From positions 1,674,001-1,738,000 of the forward strand of contig CM082596.2 of assembly GCA_040954595.2 (NCBI GenBank): a stretch of DNA of 64,000 bases, read 5' to 3'. Below, piece by piece: positions 57,730 through 64,000 of this stretch. A program made the translations under genes and the position numbers. The number at the start of each line of letters is the position of its first letter. The stretch's first letter is position 1. The stretch is from Balanoglossus misakiensis. Its lineage: Eukaryota; Hemichordata. A model generated the notes under the pieces. The model saw only the letters and a program-made list of their open reading frames with translations. It made no database searches and was not told the origin of the DNA.

Positions 57730-58336
57730 TGTCTGTGTTTTCTTTTCTATGTTGAGGCTGCAGAATGAGACGAGCCCAGGATTTGGCCGGTTGTTGAAAA
57801 GCACACATGGATAATTAGTTGCATCTGGCACAGATTGGAACGTCTAACATTGCACTGGCTAGTTATGCATGCAGTCAAGTAGGTATCCGCACATTTGTAA
57901 CACTTCATTTCTTTCTTTGCCTGAAATATTGCACACTGCTATTTCTCTGTGAATGTAATGATTTAAAGGGAAAAAGTCTCTCTCTCTCTTGCTGCCCTTT
58001 TTTCTGATTAATTTAATTATGTTTGATACAAGACACTGTTTATGTTATGCTTCATGTGGATATATAGTGAATCAACGTTCAACTACACACAACTTCTGTC
58101 CCACTTGTGGACACGAGAGTGAAAAACTCGCCCAAATGAATAATCGGTCTCTACCGTTTATTCATTTTGATGTCCTACAAACAGGATGGACGTTGTGTGT
58201 GCTCGAACGTTGATTCACTAGAAGGTTTTACTGCATGTTTCTTTTCATACACACAAGAGGAAGAGATGCTGGGATGTTGAGTTTTCATCTTGAACATGGA
58301 AAGCTGAAAAAGCTGAAAAATAAAGGATGTTATGCG

Positions 58337-58450
58337 TTGCCCACAATGCATCTTGTTACCCACAATGCATTTTGCTATTATATGTTTACATGTATTGCAA
58401 TAACATGCCTTACCCACAATGCATCTTGTCATTCACAGTGCATTGTGCTG
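58337..58450 (+). repeat. Four copies of a CCCACAATGCAT element
   Basis: CCCACAATGCAT-type words occur at about 58340, 58359, 58413 and (variant TTCACAGTGCAT) 58432, in two pairs. The core resembles the ZNF143/THAP11-type promoter word ending in ACAATGCA, but it may simply be a local duplication. Confidence 0.5.
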
Positions 58451-61400
58451 TTATTAACATCAGTTGCATATGAACTTTAAACTGACATCACTGATATTTG
58501 CTTTTGCGTTATTCATTATCACATGTTAATGAGTTAGCAAACTGCCTGCGCTGGCACAAGGCCAACACTGGGCTGATACAGTGCTACCACTTTGTCAGCA
58601 TGAGCAGCGGGGATGGACTATTAGAAAGGAATTCTTTAACTGTAGTGTACAGCTAGGCAGGTTATTAAATGCTTTATTCATGACAATTTGACAGTACAGT
58701 TTACATATTTCGAGTTTGATATTCTCTGTAAGTTTGCCTCTTGTACCTGATTCTGCAACAACTGACCTTTCAGTATGTCCCTTGCGAACTGACTTCGCAG
58801 AGATCTCCAGCTATCAATTCGAAAGCTGTTTAAAATGCATCGCTCATAAATTATTCATATCCATACTGAGAACTTTAAATTGCTTTCTTTGACTGTAGGA
58901 AAATAATAAAAGATAAAAGATGAATGATACAGAAATTAACTATTGACAATACGAATGTTTAGTTAATGACACGAATGGGAAGAAAAAAAACATGGCTGTG
59001 TATTATGGAGATGTGACTGTTCTTCAATTTTAGGAAAAGATCTTGTTACTCAGTATTCACTCAGTTCAGCTGACTGACTATCATTTTAATAACTATAACA
59101 GTTTAAAGTACATTGTAAGCTTTCAAAGACATTCTGTGCATATATTTTATGACAAATTTTATGATGTGTGGTGGCCTAGTTTGACCCTAAATGGATCATA
59201 AATATTCAGTCAAATAAGAAAAAAGTTCAGATTATATTTGCCAGTTTTATGACATTTACCCATGTGTATGTTATTCTGAACATTTTTATAACTGGGAATA
59301 TTTGCTATTGAAGTACTAGACTCACTATCGTTGGATGGTGAGCGTTAGAAACCTGAGCAAAACCGATAGTCTGTTTGGTTTAGAAGCCAATATCATAATG
59401 CTGTGAAGAGAGTCTAAAACAAACAGAGCATGGCTGATGGACACAATTCACAGTCCTTTGATGATATAACAGCCTTGTACTTTTCAAATTCCCCATCGCA
59501 GGCCTGTCGTTTCAGATTATATTCCACAGCGAGAAAAACCTACTGACCACGCATATTTGCCATGTGACAGACCGGTTTGATAGCATTGATGCAAATATGA
59601 CCATGAGATGTGGGAGTGTGTGTGGTTGTTATAGCAATGTTCAGATGATGAAAATGTCTTAAATATGTTTTGGTGCATAATTTTAACAATTACATTTACA
59701 AACCATAAGAATGCACTCAAGGGAGCTTAAACTTAAAGTATTTAATATTACCCTATGTGAGTGTCACTCTAAAAATTCTGCAAATTCCTGTCAGTAACAT
59801 CTCTTATCAGTACAATGTGAAAATAGTTTCATCCTACCTGCATTTATCAGAGAATGTGCCCATCAAAGCAACAAGACACCATGATTTATGTTTGTGTGTT
59901 CAGATATGTTGAAGATAATATTCGTAGAAATTGGTAATTTCGTTGAAAGATGGTGGACATGGTTATACGCTGTTTCACCCCTGCTTTGGCTCGTGAAGGG
60001 GTTAAAGGTAACAAAAAGTATATCACCAGCTGAACACGTCACTTAAAAACCAAGTAAACCTGTCTCGCCAAAATGCGACAGGAGTGTAGACATACGGTCA
60101 TTAATATTCATTGTCAGTTTCCCAGCCTTGTTTGTTTTCCTCCAGGTGTCTGTGCTGTTTATTACCATAAACGCTATGACATCATCCTCATTCCCATATG
60201 TATGGTTAAAGGCAGCCATGTTCATTCAAATGTCTATTTCCAGATCAACACAGATGCTAGTATGGCACAGTAGGGCTTTCTAGCTGGAGGGCTGATGACT
60301 TTGTGGTATCCTGTTCCCTAATTTGCATACCCAGCAATTTTTTAATGGAAAATTGATCTTCCCTGGTACACTGTCAAGGCGTGTATTTTAATTCAGTGCA
60401 TAATTGCTGCTTCCTTTGTCAAAGCCAAAGCCACACTCTTTGGATTATGCTGAAAACGTTTCTACTATTGATCTGTTTTTATTTTTGGTCAGCCTAGTGG
60501 CAACTCATCTAATCCATCAAATGGCATTGCAATTACAAAAGCTGAATTGGATTTCCGTTAGAGGTGAATTAGGCAACAATTAGTTTTGCATTTTCATTCA
60601 GTTTGGTTGGTTTAAAAAATTGGCACTCTGTCAAGGTATTTGGTATCATTTGAATTCAAGATAATTAACAGAGAATTGTGAAATGGGTTATCATTGATAA
60701 CTTCCTTGAAGGACAGTTTAATAAAATGAAGGTGAAATGACTCACTCATTAGTCTTTAAGTGATAGCATCGAGCTGATCCATATCTGTATCCTATAAGCT
60801 TTGAAATACAAAGTTACTGCAGTCCTAATTTACATAATTTGTCTTTTTTTCTGTGATTATTCAGCCAAAAACATTGGGCAATTCAACCAGAATGTGTTTG
60901 TTGGCACAGTCTGTCAATTTACTGGTACAACCAGAGTGCCTCACACTTGCAAATAATAGAAATGTCATTTGTTGTAGCTCGTAAAACTTCATCGCTGAAA
61001 AAATAATGTGTAGGAGGTTTCTGAAAATAAGATTGTTTTGGCTGTGGCGACTGCAGTCTGCCAGCTTGCATGCTAATGTACCAGTTTGAAGTGGGAGAAA
61101 TCCACGTCGAAGAGAATCCTGGGATAGTGCAGTGCTCTGAGGAATTACAATGAAACCGTGATATTACTGACTTTCTAGAATGCGACTTTCCTCGCCCACT
61201 TATGCCCTGAAAGGCAGAGGTAAAACCGTGGCTAATATAACAGCGCCGGAAAAGGCAATTTGATTTCAGTGGGAATGTTCACCGCTTGCAAGTCTTGTGT
61301 TGCAGGATGTTCCATGCTGTGGACGTTCATTTGGAAGAATGAATGAGGCACCCTCTTTCTCTATTAAAGTTGTACAGTAAATGCTTTTATTTCATTACAT

Positions 61401-64000
61401 CAACTGCAGTGGAAATCTTGTGTTGTTGGTTTATGTGCACTCACCAAATTGTGCAATGTTCGTGTGGTTTGTGAATCAGACCTGCAGAACATTGGTTTAT
61501 ACATAGTACATAATCACTGTATCCACTGATTTGACCTTCCAAACACTCGTGGCGAGATCTTTATTGTAGGTGTGCACCAGGCATGTTGTCATAGTAACAA
61601 CATCAGTGATGACCTCAGTCAAAATCACAAGTACATTCATCAAAAGGCTCATTAGTGTCCGAAGAAAATACAGAAAGTATTCATTACTCGGACAGCGTTT
61701 GAACAATCTCAATTTGCCACTTTATGTTACTAATAGCTAAATGACCAAGAGCTCAGTGTGTTTATCAAGCCTTTCATGTTGTAGTGATTTTCCCTGGAAC
61801 TGAGGGAAAATTGTAATTATATATGTGTTAATAACCCTAAAAAAAACAAAAAAAGCAGGCTGTCTCTGGTTGTATATGATTGCCGAGTTATTTTTAGAAG
61901 ATAAATTGTTTGATGAACGAGAATTCATGCCACTTGGTTGACGTCATTCTTTTATTCTCTGAAGACTTCCAAGGTGCACTTGCTTGGCATTGAATCCTGC
62001 CAGACAAGACACCTTCAAGTTTGTGTAGGTTTAGTCAAGTCTTCTCGGGGGATTCTGACGATTGAAATGACCTTTTTTAAAATGTTCCTAGGTGAGTCGA
62101 TCTGGAAGAGCATTGCCATCAAATCTGTTGCCCAGGAAACAAAATTCATCAACAACTGTAAGATCTTTTTGTTGTTTCTCGGACGGGTTGTTTTTTTCAC
62201 TAATACGGTAGTCTTCATACGTAATCAAATCTCACTTGTATACCAACCCTACTTTGACGTAATTATAGTCCTCTCTCGTCTGTAGGCTATTTTAGTTGTA
62301 GCACTTCTGTCATGGTTACCAATCATGCATCGTTACGTCAAACGGTGAAAGTATCCCTTTGGTAGCGTACGTAAATAATCCTAGATGTCCTAAAATTTTA
62401 TTGCTGAATTTTTACTGTGGGTTCTTTTTGATATCAAGGTTGTTTTGTAATTTTGTAAGATTTTATTAATGTTCAGTGTTTGCCACAAATTGAGCTTCGT
62501 TAATGGTCATGGTGTTGATGTATTCATTTCATGTGTGGGATTTGCATTTTGTCAAACCCATCAATCATTAAAAATATTCACTGAGAAGTGACTTCCTGTA
62601 CGCAGTAAAATCCATATATTGGCCATTTTGCAGAGTCTGCATTTCCCGATGTAAGTTAAGCATAAATCATTGATTGATGTTATTTTGGAAAATTACTATT
62701 TTTATGACAGTCTTTCAACACGTCTATCCTGTTTTGGTCATTGATTTCATTTTGAAGTTTCTGATGTCAAGAGAAGAGAACTCGAATATGTCTTTAATGT
62801 TAAAATTCCCATCCTGAAAGCAGATATAATTAACTCGTGAAGTCAAAACGAATAAACCAGTCATCACCAAATGAAAAATTGGCAATAACTTTCTTTTTGC
62901 TATATCCAAGTTGGTGTGAAATCATATTGAAATAGTAAGAAGGAAGTTAAGTCACCATTTTCCTTTCAAGAAATCAATAATGCTAATTGGTTTCCATTAA
63001 ATTTTAATACATAGATTTATGAGATCATTTTGAATTTTTAATATTCATACATGTACATTTCAGATGTTTAATTTCCAGAATTTTTACTATGACTGTTTAC
63101 ATCAATTTAACTGAGAATAGTTGGAAACATATTTAATAATATGATGTAGGGAATACATGTGACCTAGTTTGAGCATCTTGGCACGAAACCCTGAAGTAAT
63201 TTGGTGATAAAACAATCGTTCGGGAGTTGCTTCTCTGCAGTTCGAATTTTGAATGAGAAAATGGATTTAGCAGATTACTGTATTTCAGTCCCTGTGGATA
63301 TTTTTGTGAACATGAGCCTTGACTGGTGAATAACCTAGGTTGAATGATCTTCAGTGTGCTTCTTTGTTTAACTTTGAAGTGTTTGTCATTAAGTTTCGTT
63401 TAATTTGATATTATCGTTGAGTTTCTGTGTAGGGGCAGGAATTAAAATCAGCAGTTTTATGGTAGTGATGACTTCTTAACTGGAGCTGTTAGGAACCTGG
63501 CCTGTATCAGAAACCCATGAAATTTAACTTCCCTAGTTGGTACAATTCATGGAAGTGGTATTGATTAAATTCTAAAAATACCCACCACAGGCAATTGCCA
63601 GAAACAAGAGCCTTGTAACGCTCTGTCAATTTATCGAGTAAATTTGCTTTGGAAAGATCGAGCTTCCACGACTACTCTAAAATTGTTACACAATCTATAC
63701 AGCATGTATTTGCAAAGCTTTCTGTTCATATTGATCTCATGGAAAGTGCAATCATGAATTCTTAAAAAGGAAAAAATGCTAGGTTGATAACATTTCCCGT
63801 TGTGCCATGGCAGTATAAGAATATTCCTGCAGAAAGTTTGAGCAGAGGTTGTTTCATAGAAACTGAAAGCTACACCTAAAGTCACTCTGATAACGGCAAC
63901 GATGAGGATTTGAGAACAAAAATCAGTCCAATATTTGAGTGTTGAATCAGTTCCACAGAAGGTCACTCGCAAACTCGCATAAAAATTCTATTAAGAGGAA

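Larger units (their letters stand above)
52640..64000. other. Large AT-rich region without recognised exons
   Basis: More than 11 kb with only short, unrecognised open frames on either strand. It may be the first intron of the gene proposed at 52345, or intergenic. Several stretches dense in TAATTA/ATTAG-like words (for example around 60525-60600) look like enhancer DNA, but this is an impression only. Confidence 0.4.

Overview
The window is nuclear DNA of an animal. It is AT-rich, and its genes are split into many short exons with GT..AG introns. It carries metazoan housekeeping genes plus an axonemal gene of the sea-urchin sperm dynein IC1 / human NME8 type. The protein matches fit a non-vertebrate, most likely an invertebrate deuterostome such as an echinoderm, hemichordate or cephalochordate. 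A mollusc or annelid cannot be excluded by eye.

Left part (1-12.4 kb): no recognisable protein gene. It holds a near-perfect 32-bp-arm hairpin, a three-copy 93-bp repeat, two promoter-like clusters, a roughly 1.3 kb minisatellite, and a 6.4 kb array of about 26 units of 243 or 246 bp. Each unit of that array has an internal hairpin, and one five-unit block of 1218 bp is itself duplicated. A strongly G/T-skewed stretch ends this part.

Gene part (14.7-50.1 kb): four genes were rebuilt exon by exon with consistent phases. NUB1 (+, 14682-18224, 11 exons, 606 aa) is an adaptor that brings NEDD8 and its conjugates to the proteasome. An NME8/IC1-type thioredoxin-NDPK dynein intermediate chain (+, 19466-36142) has about 29 constitutive exons, one possible cassette exon, a pair of mutually exclusive exons and a 15-exon acidic tail. 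MPND (-, 38127-41966, possible upstream start exon near 47.78 kb) has a RAMA domain, an AT-hook and a JAMM domain with all metal-ligand residues. COPS8 (+, 48346-50134, 7 exons, 185 aa) is COP9 signalosome subunit 8. NME8 and MPND converge. MPND and COPS8 are head to head and may share a promoter region near 47.8-48.35 kb. Three of the four genes (NUB1, MPND, COPS8) belong to the NEDD8/JAMM world.

Right part (50.1-64 kb): no coding exon recognised. A TATA box at 52315 followed by an ATG-free exon-like stretch ending in a strong splice donor at 52634 suggests the first non-coding exon of a further + strand gene, with the rest of the window as its first intron. Forward and reverse CTCF-like motifs (12905 and 50480) flank the gene block.

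All gene calls come from reading the translated exons against remembered family features. No database search was run.
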